Part shown: positions 16,268 through 25,768 of the stretch, piece after piece
Layout of the letters: each line of letters starts with the position of its first letter
Position numbering within the stretch: the first letter of the stretch is position 1
Assembly: GCA_004208945.1 (NCBI GenBank)
Contig: SGPE01000030.1
Location: 434,001 to 498,000, forward strand
Length of the DNA: 64,000 nt
Source: Pseudoalteromonas sp. CO133X
GTDB lineage: Bacteria; Pseudomonadota; Gammaproteobacteria; Enterobacterales; Alteromonadaceae
Direction: 5' to 3'
Notes under the pieces: model-generated
What the model saw: only the letters and a program-made list of their open reading frames with translations
Database searches by the model: none
Told to the model about the DNA's origin: nothing
Translations under genes and position numbers: made by a program

Positions 16268-17156
16268 TGATGACCTCTACTGAGTGCTTATTTGCATCGC
16301 TTTTACAATCCCAAAATGATTCAACATGATTAAAGTAGTGAGAACTTTGATTGCGAGCTAAATCCGTGAGGCGTGCCTGAACAGCACATAAAAGGTCAGT
16401 GTTTTCATCTTGCATTTTTAAATACCAGCGGCTGCCACTAATGTTATCTCTTATCGGTGTTATATAATTAACTGAAAAACTAGCTTGATCACTGTCTTGC
16501 CAATAGGATGAAATTAAGTCAACTTTACCACTGGCCAGTAATTCTCTTAATTCTGTATGAGAACTCGCATAAGTAATATTTAAGTTTTCTAAATTTATAT
16601 CTAATGTTTTAAAAAGTTGTTTCGGTAATATGTGGCCTGAACGGCTTGTTGGATAATCCAGTAATCCAATACGTTTGTCTAAAAAGTACGACTTTTCAAT
16701 TCGTGGCTTTTCTTTACTTGAAATAAGGTAAGCGGTGTAATCAGGAAAACCGACAACAGCTTGATAGTTATAAGTGGATTGTGCCATGAATGCGTCAATT
16801 AAATTCTCTTTGGCGAGGATTAAGTCTGCAATCCCTTTGCCTAAAAACTCGATAGAATCCGATGTTTTATAGCCCCAGTAAGACGTAACTTTTCCATACT
16901 GTTTACTAATAGTTAAATCATCACACAAGGATGTTGCTACATCTTCAGCGAGTGTTTTTCCAGATACATAAACGACCAAATCATTTAAGTTGCTGTCTGA
17001 CTTTGTATTGCAGGTAAACGAGGTTTCAATAAAGGATTTTAAGTCAGGTGCAACTGCTCTTCCCTGTATGAAACCAATGCAGAAAAACAAAATAATAGAC
17101 AGAAACAAAAATGTAACAATCGATGATTTTTTTATTAATATAGTTCTTAAACTCAA
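16254..17156 (-). CDS. Membrane-anchored PhnD/solute-binding-like protein, first gene of a pair
   Basis: 300 residues. One N-terminal span (VTFLFLSIILFFCIGFI, about 14-30) without an obvious cleavage site, then a periplasmic two-lobe fold: VVYVSGKTLAEDVATSLCDDL, GKGIADLILAKENLIDAF, RIGLLDYPTSRSGHILPKQLF and the lobe-returning TYASSHTELRELLASGKVDLIS. This resembles phosphonate/phosphate-type or transmitter-sensing binding proteins (PhnD/NMT1-like). There are Cys pairs near both ends (SLCDDL and FWDCKSD), possibly disulphides. The start at 17156 is TTG with no strong ribosome-binding site, and no better codon is near. No ABC permease is adjacent, so a sensing rather than transport role with the next gene is suggested. 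Function not established. Confidence 0.6.
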   Translation of the reverse strand: MSLRTILIKKSSIVTFLFLSIILFFCIGFIQGRAVAPDLKSFIETSFTCNTKSDSNLNDLVVYVSGKTLAEDVATSLCDDLTISKQYGKVTSYWGYKTSDSIEFLGKGIADLILAKENLIDAFMAQSTYNYQAVVGFPDYTAYLISSKEKPRIEKSYFLDKRIGLLDYPTSRSGHILPKQLFKTLDINLENLNITYASSHTELRELLASGKVDLISSYWQDSDQASFSVNYITPIRDNISGSRWYLKMQDENTDLLCAVQARLTDLARNQSSHYFNHVESFWDCKSDANKHSVEVINASK

Positions 17157-17373
17157 TTTTACTAACCACTTGCTTGTGCTAGCCTCTATTTGAACAATTA
17201 TTCTTACTTATTACAACAAGTAATTTTACTTAAACACTGTAAGGTAATGATTTTATTACTTTATGAACAAGAAATTATGAATCTTATTGAGTCCTTTCTA
17301 TTTATCTCAAAATTCAGGAGAATTGGCACCAGAAAATTTGATTAAGCAAACATTCACTTTGGACGCTCAACCA

Positions 17374-18237
17374 ATGTTACTAAAAACAATGAAGATGTTG
17401 CTGTTAACTACACCAGTAATTTCTGTTTTATCTGCCGCCCCTGCACATGCTTGGGGTCAAAATGGCCATCGAATTGTTGGTGAATTAGCAGCAATGCATA
17501 TTACCGACACCACACGAGACGCTTTAGTTCCCTTACTAGATGGTGAATCGCTCCCTCAAATAGCCACATGGGCTGATGAAATGCGCTCTGCACCAGAAGA
17601 ATTCTGGCAAAAAAAGTCATCACGCTGGCACTACATAAACTTTTCTAAAGATGATGCAAAACCAAGCTATGATGCACACTCTCATCACAACAAAGAAACA
17701 GTCGCAGATATCCTAGAAGGTATCGAATATTCAATTTCAGTATTAAAAAACGAAAAAGCATCATTAGCTGAAAAGCAATTCGCATTACGCTTTTTAGTAC
17801 ACCTTGTTGGTGATAGCCATCAACCTTTCCACGCTGGTCGCAGCGAGGACCGTGGTGGCAATCGCATTTCTGTCACATTCTTTGGGCAAGATACTAACTT
17901 ACACAGCCTTTGGGACACTAAATTAATAGAAAACGAAAACTTATCTTACACAGAGTTTGCCAAGTTCGTTGATACATCAAACCAAACATTAATATCAGAT
18001 TACCTTGCAAGTTCGCCAAGTGATTGGTTGATTGAATCAAACAACATTGCTAATTCACTCTATAAAGAAAATGAAACAAATGTAAGTTACAGTTATATCT
18101 ATAAAAATTTACCAATTGTAAAAACTCGTCTACAACAAGGCGGGATTAGATTAGCCGGTTTATTAAACTCATTATTTGATAAATCAGCAAAACCGTTAGT
18201 AAAGGCACTTAAGATGCCAGCTAACAGTGAACTATAA
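17374..18237 (+). CDS. Secreted S1/P1-type zinc nuclease
   Basis: 287 residues from the ATG at 17374, which begins the signal peptide MLLKTMKMLLLTTPVISVLS...AHA; the longer TTG frame from 17287 has no signal at its start. Cleavage after AHA leaves Trp as first mature residue, which is mandatory in S1/P1 enzymes because its amino group binds zinc. Other zinc ligands are visible: WGQNGHR (His), WADE (Asp), WHYINF (His), HLVGDSHQPFH (His/Asp/His) and NLHSLWD (His/Asp). The fold ends with GGIRLAGLLN. Family members cut single-stranded DNA and RNA to 5'-mononucleotides and have 3'-nucleotidase activity. The TonB receptor gene follows after 32 bases, so they may be cotranscribed. Confidence 0.93.
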   Translation: MLLKTMKMLLLTTPVISVLSAAPAHAWGQNGHRIVGELAAMHITDTTRDALVPLLDGESLPQIATWADEMRSAPEEFWQKKSSRWHYINFSKDDAKPSYDAHSHHNKETVADILEGIEYSISVLKNEKASLAEKQFALRFLVHLVGDSHQPFHAGRSEDRGGNRISVTFFGQDTNLHSLWDTKLIENENLSYTEFAKFVDTSNQTLISDYLASSPSDWLIESNNIANSLYKENETNVSYSYIYKNLPIVKTRLQQGGIRLAGLLNSLFDKSAKPLVKALKMPANSEL

Positions 18238-18269
18238 ACCAACAAACCTCTAACACGGGAAATAACATA

Positions 18270-21200
18270 ATGAATAAGTTACGCCTTTCGAAATTAACCG
18301 GAGCAGTTATATTAGCTCTTGGTGTTTCAACAAGTGCTATGGCTGCAGATACCTCATCTTCAATGAGAGGTAAAATCACAACACCTTCTGGTGAAGCAGC
18401 TGCAAATGTTAAAATAAAGGTTATTCACCAACCAACTGGCACAGTCAGTGAATTAACTACAAATGAAAGCGGTACTTTCATCGCCAATGGTCTACGTGTT
18501 GGTGGCCCATACACTGTATTTATCGACTCAGATACACACAGTGACAGCATGGTAGAGAATATCTACTTAGAGCTTGGTGATACTTACCGCTTACAAGAAC
18601 AATTAAACTCATTAGCAATGGAAAAAATTGAAGTTTCTGGCTATAAAATTGTTCAACAGTCTGGCGGTTCAAGCAGTGTTTTCGGTGAAGACACAATCAA
18701 CAATATGCCAAGCTTTAACAAAGACATTAAAGATGTAGCGCGATTAAACCCTCTTGCAAATATCAATGGTAGTGGTGAGCTTACATTTGCCGGTAATAAC
18801 CCGCGTACAAATAGCCTAACTGTTGATGGTATCGGCCAAAACGATGACTTCGGTTTAAACTATGGCGGCTACCCTACTGCTCAACCACCTGTTGCACTTG
18901 ATGCAATTGAGCAAATTTCTGTTGATGTATCACCTTTCTCAGCATCAAAAGGTAACTTTGGTGGTGGTACAATTAATGCCGTAACAAAATCTGGTACAAA
19001 TGAATTTAAGTTCTCAGGTTTCTACGAAACCTCAACACCTGATATGGCAGGTGATGTAGACAATATTTCAGAAGTTTATGCTGATGGTCGCCCTGTTTTA
19101 GACGAAGATGGCCATAAAACATTTGAAATTAACAAAGTAGAACCAATTCAAACAGAAGAACGTTTTGGTTTTAACGTGGGCGGTCCATTAATTAAAGACA
19201 CGCTTTTCTATTTTGTTAACTACAACAGCTGGAAGAGCGAACTAGATTTAGATTATGGTTTTGAAGGCTCTGGTGCAACGAATGAATACGATGTAACAGA
19301 AGAGCAACTAAATAACTTCTTATCTGTATTAGACAATGTATATGGTTTCCAAGACTCTTTAGGTGGCGATCCTGAAGATACAAATGAATCACTACTTGTA
19401 AAACTAAGCTGGAACATCAGCGATGCACATCGTCTAGATTTCACATATCAGTGGCAAGACGACCAAGAAGAGCGCAACTTCGGCACTGGCGGTGACACAG
19501 TATTACTTGCTTCAAGCCGTTATACTTATGCAACTAAATTCAACAACTTCTCAACAAAACTTTACTCAGATTGGAGCGATGTTTTCTCATCAGAGATTGG
19601 TATCGCGTATAAAGATGTCAGTTCAAACAGCTTAACAAACTCGAATATTGGTAGCGTAAAAGTTGAAGAATACTACCGTGGTCCAGCGTATGAGTTTGGT
19701 ACAGACCAATACCGCCACGCGAATGAGTCTTCAACTGAAAACCTAACATTAACATTTGATGGTACTTACCTTCTTGATGAGCATGAGCTTAACTTTGGTA
19801 TTCAGTATGAATCACTCAATCTGTATAACCTATTTGCTGCAAATTCATTAGGTTCATGGGAGTTTGACAGTGTTGCAGGTTTTGCAAACCGTGAAGTGGG
19901 TAACTTTAATGGTACTTATGACTTCTCTTACGCAAATGCTTATACAAACAATGCTGCAGACACAGCATATGATGCAACGCGTAGCCAATTAGCAATCTAC
20001 CTAGAAGATACTTTTTATATTGGTGACGATTTAGAAGTAAATGCCGGTATTCGTTATGAGCGTTTAGCATCTGACGACAAGCCAACTCTAAATGAAAACT
20101 TCCTAGAGACTTACGGTTTTTCAAATCAAGAGAATCTTGATGGCGTCGATATCATCCTACCACGTGTTGGGTTTAAATATTACGCAACAGAAAACCTAAC
20201 AATCAGCGGTGGTGTAGGTCGTTTCCAAGGTGGTATTCCTAACGTTTGGTATAACAACTCGTACCAAAAAGACGGTATTACACTTGTTGATGCACCACAA
20301 TCAGTTATTAATGATTACTACGCAAATAACCCTGCAGATATCACATCTGTACCAGGTGCAATTCAAGATTCACTGACAAAAGGTGCGGGTAGCACAAACT
20401 ACATTGACCCTGATTTTAAATTACCTTCAAGCATCCGTAGCCAAATTGGTTTCGAGTATGACTTTGACTCTGAATTACTTGGTAATGGTTTCAAATGGCA
20501 AGCTGAAATCGCTTACCACAAGAAAGAAAACGAAGCAATTTGGCACAACACGGCTATCGTACCTGTGGGCGTTGCGGCTGATGGCGAGCGTTTAATCCAA
20601 GAAAGCATCTACTCAGGTGATTTAGCTGATAACTTCGATATCATGCTAACAAATTCATCTGATGATGGCCGTTCAGTTATCTTCTCAACAGCACTTGCAA
20701 AAGAATGGGATAACGGTTTATACATCTCAGCAAGCTATGCACACCAAGATATCACTGAAGCGTCTTCAGGTTCATCTTCACAAGCGCAAAGTAACTACCA
20801 GCACAGTGTTACTAAAAACCGTAACCAAGACTTAGCACAGCGTGGTGCCTATGAAGTAGAACATAGCTTCAAAGTGAATATCAGCTACCACACTGAATTC
20901 TTTAAAGGCTATAACACTAAGTTTGACCTTTACTTTGAGCGTCGTTCAGGTCGCCCTTACAGTCACACAATGGCTTCGTACCAAGACGGTGCGCTAGGCG
21001 ACTCGCGTGACTTCTACTCAAGCTCTGCATACTTAGCTTATATTCCAACTGGTGCGGATGACCCGAATGTAAACTGGGATGAATCGCAACTTACTTGGGG
21101 TGAGCTTGAAGCACTACTTGATAGAGCGGGTATTTCTGAGCGTGGTGAAATCTTAGACCGTAATACAGGTACTATGCCTTGGGTAACAACTATGGATATC

Positions 21201-21476
21201 AGCGTTAAGCAAGAAATCCCAGGTTTCGCTAAAGGTCATAGCGGTGAAGTGTATTTCATGATTGATAACTTTGCTAACTTACTTAATAGCGACTGGGGTA
21301 TTGAAAAACGCCTTAGCTATCAAGACCAATCAGTTTATGACTTTGGTGGTTTAGATGACCAAGGCCGCTATATAATTGATGAAGCGTACAATGGTGCCGA
21401 TGTAAGAAATTACACACTAATCGACCAAAGTGCTTCTGCATGGCAAGCTAAAATTGGTATTAGTTACAAGTTCTAA
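18270..21476 (+). CDS. Oar-like TonB-dependent receptor with carboxypeptidase-regulatory-like N-terminal domain
   Basis: 1068 residues. Signal peptide (to ...SAMAAD), then a beta-sandwich CarboxypepD_reg-like domain (about 30-110, MRGKITTPSGEAAANVKIKVIHQPTGTVSELTTNESGTFIANGLRVGGPYTV), then a plug domain (about 125-240, FGEDTINNMPSFNKDIKDVARLNPLANI...NSLTVDGIGQNDDFGLNYGG...GGGTINAVTKSGTNEFKFSGF). A C-terminal 22-strand barrel follows, ending in GISYKF (terminal Phe as expected for outer-membrane proteins). It is an active outer-membrane transporter energised by TonB. Substrate unknown; its position straight after the secreted nuclease makes nucleic-acid-derived substrates a reasonable hypothesis. 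ACGGGAAA precedes the ATG, a leader feature shared with the next receptor gene. Confidence 0.92.
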   Translation: MNKLRLSKLTGAVILALGVSTSAMAADTSSSMRGKITTPSGEAAANVKIKVIHQPTGTVSELTTNESGTFIANGLRVGGPYTVFIDSDTHSDSMVENIYLELGDTYRLQEQLNSLAMEKIEVSGYKIVQQSGGSSSVFGEDTINNMPSFNKDIKDVARLNPLANINGSGELTFAGNNPRTNSLTVDGIGQNDDFGLNYGGYPTAQPPVALDAIEQISVDVSPFSASKGNFGGGTINAVTKSGTNEFKFSGFYETSTPDMAGDVDNISEVYADGRPVLDEDGHKTFEINKVEPIQTEERFGFNVGGPLIKDTLFYFVNYNSWKSELDLDYGFEGSGATNEYDVTEEQLNNFLSVLDNVYGFQDSLGGDPEDTNESLLVKLSWNISDAHRLDFTYQWQDDQEERNFGTGGDTVLLASSRYTYATKFNNFSTKLYSDWSDVFSSEIGIAYKDVSSNSLTNSNIGSVKVEEYYRGPAYEFGTDQYRHANESSTENLTLTFDGTYLLDEHELNFGIQYESLNLYNLFAANSLGSWEFDSVAGFANREVGNFNGTYDFSYANAYTNNAADTAYDATRSQLAIYLEDTFYIGDDLEVNAGIRYERLASDDKPTLNENFLETYGFSNQENLDGVDIILPRVGFKYYATENLTISGGVGRFQGGIPNVWYNNSYQKDGITLVDAPQSVINDYYANNPADITSVPGAIQDSLTKGAGSTNYIDPDFKLPSSIRSQIGFEYDFDSELLGNGFKWQAEIAYHKKENEAIWHNTAIVPVGVAADGERLIQESIYSGDLADNFDIMLTNSSDDGRSVIFSTALAKEWDNGLYISASYAHQDITEASSGSSSQAQSNYQHSVTKNRNQDLAQRGAYEVEHSFKVNISYHTEFFKGYNTKFDLYFERRSGRPYSHTMASYQDGALGDSRDFYSSSAYLAYIPTGADDPNVNWDESQLTWGELEALLDRAGISERGEILDRNTGTMPWVTTMDISVKQEIPGFAKGHSGEVYFMIDNFANLLNSDWGIEKRLSYQDQSVYDFGGLDDQGRYIIDEAYNGADVRNYTLIDQSASAWQAKIGISYKF

Positions 21477-21490
21477 TCTATACTGTTTAA

Positions 21491-21515
21491 AGCCCGTTTA
21501 ATTACGGGCTTTTTT
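21491..21515 (+). terminator. Terminator of the first TonB-receptor gene
   Basis: AGCCCGT-TTAATT-ACGGGCT stem with a TTTTT tract. It separates the two receptor genes, so the second needs its own promoter or read-through. Confidence 0.85.
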
Positions 21516-21605
21516 ATATCTGTAATAAAAATGACACACATTGATTTTAAAAAAGGAAAGGTACTTACACCCAGTAAGTATCATAATTTAATAACGGGAA
21601 ACCTC

Positions 21606-24600
21606 ATGAAATCAACATTTAATAAAAGTACACTGGCAATCGCTGTTGCGACTTGTTTAACGTTCAGCCATGCTGCAATGGCTAATGAAACCTCGTCTTC
21701 TATCAAAGGACAAGTTACAGGCCCGAATGGCAACCCTGCTGCTGGCACACAAATAACAATAATCCATGTCCCTTCAGGCTCAGTTAAAAAAACGACAGTA
21801 ACAAATGAAGGTAATTTTTCAAGCCAAGGCCTTCGCGTAGGTGGCCCTTACAAAATTATCGTCGATTCTGATCAATATGAAGATCAACAACTTGATGGTA
21901 TTTATTTGACTTTAGGTCAAGATTACCCAGTGACTGTTAGTTTGCAAACACAGCAAATGGAACAAATCGTGGTATCTGGTGCACCGATAAGCGCACAAAC
22001 TGGCAGCACAGGTCCTGCAAGTCATTTCTCACTTGAAGATCTAGAGTCTCGCCCTGCCATAAACCGTGATTTAAAAGACATTATTCGCGCCGACCCTCGT
22101 ATCTTTATTGATGAAACAAATGCAAACTCAATTAATTGTGGCGGCGGTAATCCTCGCTTCAACAGCTTGACTGTTGATGGTGTGCGCATGAATGATAACT
22201 TTGGTTTAAATTCGAGCGGCTACCCTACCGAACGCATGCCATTTTCATTCGATTCTATAGACCAAGTGGCTGTTGAACTTGCGCCATTCGACGTGCAATA
22301 CGGTGGTTTTACATCATGTAATATTAATGCGGTAACAAAATCAGGTACCAATGAAATTCATGGTGGTTTATTTTACGACTATACCAATGACTCAATGTCA
22401 GGCGACTCTATCGAAGGTAAAAAGCTTGATACAGGAAACTACACTGAGAAACGTTATGGTTTTAACCTAGGTCTACCTTTAATTGAAGATAAGCTATTCT
22501 TTTTTACCTCTTATGAGAAACTAGAAGGCGCGCAAATCTTCGATTATATTCCATTTGCTGACAACCGTATTGATCAAGCAACGATCGATCGCATTACACA
22601 AATCTCAAAAGATAACTACAACTACGACCCAGGTAGTATGATTACAAGCCTACCTGTCGAAGACGAAAAGATTTTAGTAAAGCTTGATTGGAACATTAAC
22701 GATGCCCACCGTGCAAGCCTAGTGTATAACTATAATGATGGCTTCTCTCTAGCTCAATCTGATGCAGATTCTAACGAAATAGCTCTTTCAAACCACTTCT
22801 ATGAGCGTGGCGCTAAATTAGAATCTTATGTTGCCTCTGTTTACTCTGATTGGACAGATAACTTTTCAACAGAAGTAAGAGTGGGTTATTCAAAACTCGA
22901 TAACCGCCAACAATCATTAGATGCTGCATCTGGTTTTGGTGAATTCCGTATCGACACAGGTGATATTGATGTTTATATCGGCCCTGATGATTCTCGCCAA
23001 TCAAATATCCTAAACTATGACAACCTATCACTTAAATTAGGTGGCACATACTATCTAGAAGATCATGAATTATCATTTGGATATGAGCGTGAAGAACTGG
23101 ATGTATACAACTTATTTGTTCAGCACACAGAAGGCGAATATCGCTTTAGTTCAATAGAAGATTTTGAAAATGGTATTGCGCGTGTTTACTATGGCAACGC
23201 ATCATCACAAAATCCAGACGATGCAGCAGGCGAATTTGCTTACGCTTTAAACACCGTTTACTTTCAAGATAAGTTTGAGCTAATTGACTACGATATCACG
23301 ATTACAGCGGGTCTACGTTATGATTGGTATACAAGCAGCGATAAACCAACCCATAACCAAAACTTTGAAGACAGATATGGCTTTTCAAATAGCCAAAACC
23401 TCGATGGTATTGACCTTCTTCAACCTCGTTTAGGCATCAACTGGATTTATAACGATCAATTAGAGTTGCGTGGTGGTTTTGGTCTATATTCGGGTGGTAA
23501 TCCAAATGTTTGGGTTTCGAACAGCTACTCTAATGACGGTGTACGAAATATTCAGATTGACCAAAGAGGTTTACAAATTCTTGGTGATGATGCCATTGCA
23601 TTTAATGGTGGCGGTATGCCAGGTTATGACATTCCTCAATCACTCTATGACGAGGTTGGACAAGGTGGTGCAGATGCAAGCGCAAATGTGACAGACCCTG
23701 ACTTTGAAATTCCTTCAGAATGGAAGTTCTCTTTAGGTGGTACTTACATCACCAGCAATGATTATGTGTTCAATGTTGATTATCTCTACACAGATAAACA
23801 AGACTCAGCAATCATTCGCAACATCGCCAACGTACAAACAGACACAGCGCCAGATGGCCGCCCTGTTTACAACGATGTTTTACACCCACGTGTATCTGAC
23901 TTTATGCTGACAAACGTAGAAGGCAGCGATGCTTATTCACATGTACTTTCTTTATCGATGAATAAAGCATTTGATAATGGCATAGATTTAGCACTTTCTT
24001 ATGCTTATACCGTGGCTAAAGATGTAAGCCCAATGACAAGCTCTGTAGCATTCTCTAATTACCACTTTATTGCGGTATCTGATTCAGAGAACCCAGGTGT
24101 TACAACTTCTAATTATGAAATACCTCATCGCTTTACATTATCTTTAGGTTATAGCCATGAAATTTTTGATGGCTACGAAACTAAGTTCAACCTATTTGGT
24201 CAAGCACAACAGACTAACCCATACTCGTATACCTTTGATAGAGATTCAGGTGGTTTAGGCTTTAATGATGCGAGTCGCCAACTTTTATATGTACCAGAAG
24301 TTGATGATGCAGCAGTTGTTTATGGACCTGACTTCGATCAAACCGCCTTTAATAGCTGGATTGAAAGTGAAGGCTTAAAACGAGGTGAGATCCAAAAACG
24401 TAATAATATTGATGGCGACTGGTGGGTTACATTCGATCTAAAAGTTGAGCAAGAGTTCATGGGCTTCACGTCTGATCAAAAAGGCTCTGCTTATTTCGTA
24501 ATTAAAAACATCGGTAATCTGTTAAATGATGATTGGGGTGTTTTAAAATCAGGTAGTTCGTTACAAAGTGCTGTAACAGCTGACATTGTTGATGGTCAGT

Positions 24601-24695
24601 ACGTTTATAGCTCTTTCAACAACCCTGCTGGTACGAGTGTACAAACTGAACCTTCTTTATGGGAGATGCGTATCGGGGTTCGTTATAGCTTCTAA
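21606..24695 (+). CDS. Second Oar-like TonB-dependent receptor, paralogue of the previous gene
   Basis: 1029 residues from the ATG at 21606, which starts the signal peptide MKSTFNKSTLAIAVATCL...AMAN; the longer frame (21531) has an implausible N-terminus. Same architecture as the neighbour: CarboxypepD_reg-like domain (about 27-115), plug (about 130-255, RDLKDIIRADPRIFIDETNANSIN...NSLTVDGVRMNDNFGLNSSGYPTERMP...NAVTKSGTNEIHGG), barrel, and a C-terminal MRIGVRYSF. It probably arose by tandem duplication followed by divergence, so the two may import related ligands. Differences include a Cys pair in the plug (NCGGGNPR, FTSCNINAV) absent from the first copy. Confidence 0.92.
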   Translation: MKSTFNKSTLAIAVATCLTFSHAAMANETSSSIKGQVTGPNGNPAAGTQITIIHVPSGSVKKTTVTNEGNFSSQGLRVGGPYKIIVDSDQYEDQQLDGIYLTLGQDYPVTVSLQTQQMEQIVVSGAPISAQTGSTGPASHFSLEDLESRPAINRDLKDIIRADPRIFIDETNANSINCGGGNPRFNSLTVDGVRMNDNFGLNSSGYPTERMPFSFDSIDQVAVELAPFDVQYGGFTSCNINAVTKSGTNEIHGGLFYDYTNDSMSGDSIEGKKLDTGNYTEKRYGFNLGLPLIEDKLFFFTSYEKLEGAQIFDYIPFADNRIDQATIDRITQISKDNYNYDPGSMITSLPVEDEKILVKLDWNINDAHRASLVYNYNDGFSLAQSDADSNEIALSNHFYERGAKLESYVASVYSDWTDNFSTEVRVGYSKLDNRQQSLDAASGFGEFRIDTGDIDVYIGPDDSRQSNILNYDNLSLKLGGTYYLEDHELSFGYEREELDVYNLFVQHTEGEYRFSSIEDFENGIARVYYGNASSQNPDDAAGEFAYALNTVYFQDKFELIDYDITITAGLRYDWYTSSDKPTHNQNFEDRYGFSNSQNLDGIDLLQPRLGINWIYNDQLELRGGFGLYSGGNPNVWVSNSYSNDGVRNIQIDQRGLQILGDDAIAFNGGGMPGYDIPQSLYDEVGQGGADASANVTDPDFEIPSEWKFSLGGTYITSNDYVFNVDYLYTDKQDSAIIRNIANVQTDTAPDGRPVYNDVLHPRVSDFMLTNVEGSDAYSHVLSLSMNKAFDNGIDLALSYAYTVAKDVSPMTSSVAFSNYHFIAVSDSENPGVTTSNYEIPHRFTLSLGYSHEIFDGYETKFNLFGQAQQTNPYSYTFDRDSGGLGFNDASRQLLYVPEVDDAAVVYGPDFDQTAFNSWIESEGLKRGEIQKRNNIDGDWWVTFDLKVEQEFMGFTSDQKGSAYFVIKNIGNLLNDDWGVLKSGSSLQSAVTADIVDGQYVYSSFNNPAGTSVQTEPSLWEMRIGVRYSF

Positions 24696-24713
24696 TAGTT
24701 AAAAGCAAATTAT

Positions 24714-24740
24714 AAGCCCGCCTAATTAGGCGGGCTTTTT
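24714..24740. terminator. Bidirectional terminator between TonB receptor and iron ABC operon
   Basis: Perfect 24-bp palindrome (AAGCCCGCCTAA and complement) followed by TTTTT on the plus strand and preceded by a mixed A/T stretch for the minus strand. It lies between convergent genes, six bases from the ABC ATPase stop. Confidence 0.88.
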
Positions 24741-24745
24741 ATTAG

Positions 24746-25756
24746 TTAGCGCGAATATACGGCCAGCGGATGGGTTGTGTTAATTGATACATGTACGTGG
24801 TCATTCGGCCGCACAACCACTTCATGGCTTACACGGCTTGTAACTGTTGTTTTGCAGGCAAGTTCTACAGCACATAAACGGCTACCACCTTCGTAGCGCA
24901 CCCATGTAACGACACCATTTGACGATTGTGCATTTTGAATTAAATGAACATCATCAGGTCGCAATAACACATCAACCGCAGCGGCATTGTGGTCAACTTT
25001 AATTGCAGGGGCATTACCTAAGTCTGTTGTAGCTATATCACCTTCACATTGACCTGCTATGAAACTCGCTTCACCTAAAAAACGAGCCACAAAGCGGTTT
25101 GTTGGTAAGCTAAAGCAGCGTTCAGGGGTATCTATTTGCTGAATTATGCCTTCTTTCAGTACGCCAACACGGTCACCGACTGATAAGGCTTCTTCTTGGT
25201 CATGAGTGACCCAAATAGCTGGAACGCCTGCATCTTTTAATGCATTGCGAATATCCCATCGTAAAGTATCTTTAAGCGCTGCATCAAGATTAGATAAGGG
25301 CTCATCAAGCAGTACAAAATCAGGTTCATGAGCCAATGTACGCGCAAGCGCGACACGTTGCTTTTGGCCACCTGATAGTGTTGCAGGCTTCTTATTACGA
25401 AACGCCTCAAGACCCAGTAACTTTATCCAATGATCTGCTTTGGATGTATCGGTCAACCTAAAGCATATGTTCTGTTGCACCGTTAAATGCGGGAATAACG
25501 CAAAGTCTTGAAAAACCATACCTACTTTGCGTTTCTCAGGCGGCACTTTGAGCTTTGGAGTAGCACGCCATGTGCCTAAATTAATTTCACCTTCGCTGAT
25601 AGGAATAAGCCCTGCCAGAGCTTGCAAAATTGTACTTTTACCACAGCCAGTTGGACCAACTAGCATAAGGATCTCACTCTTTCCAAGTGATAAATTAAGA
25701 TCACTCACCACACGATTGCTACCATAATCGATAGACAGCTTACTAACTGATAGCAT
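24746..25756 (-). CDS. fbpC: Fe(3+) ABC transporter ATP-binding protein (FbpC type)
   Basis: 336 residues. Walker A GPTGCGKST (about 33-41), Q-loop (VFQDFALFPH), signature LSGGQKQR, Walker B VLLDEPLSNLD and the switch His in WVTHDQEEAL. A C-terminal TOBE-like regulatory domain (about 240-336, DVLLRPDDVHLI) is present as in FbpC/CysA/PotA ATPases. It powers iron import across the inner membrane for the permease and binding protein encoded upstream. Starts 12 bases after the permease gene. Last gene of the operon. Confidence 0.92.
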   Translation of the reverse strand: MLSVSKLSIDYGSNRVVSDLNLSLGKSEILMLVGPTGCGKSTILQALAGLIPISEGEINLGTWRATPKLKVPPEKRKVGMVFQDFALFPHLTVQQNICFRLTDTSKADHWIKLLGLEAFRNKKPATLSGGQKQRVALARTLAHEPDFVLLDEPLSNLDAALKDTLRWDIRNALKDAGVPAIWVTHDQEEALSVGDRVGVLKEGIIQQIDTPERCFSLPTNRFVARFLGEASFIAGQCEGDIATTDLGNAPAIKVDHNAAAVDVLLRPDDVHLIQNAQSSNGVVTWVRYEGGSRLCAVELACKTTVTSRVSHEVVVRPNDHVHVSINTTHPLAVYSR

Positions 25757-25768
25757 TTATACTGATCC

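Noticed and set aside
17157..17373. Pho box before the S1/P1 nuclease gene
   Set aside because: CTGTAAGG and nearby sequence do not form two spaced CTGTCAT repeats; phosphate control remains only a hypothesis.
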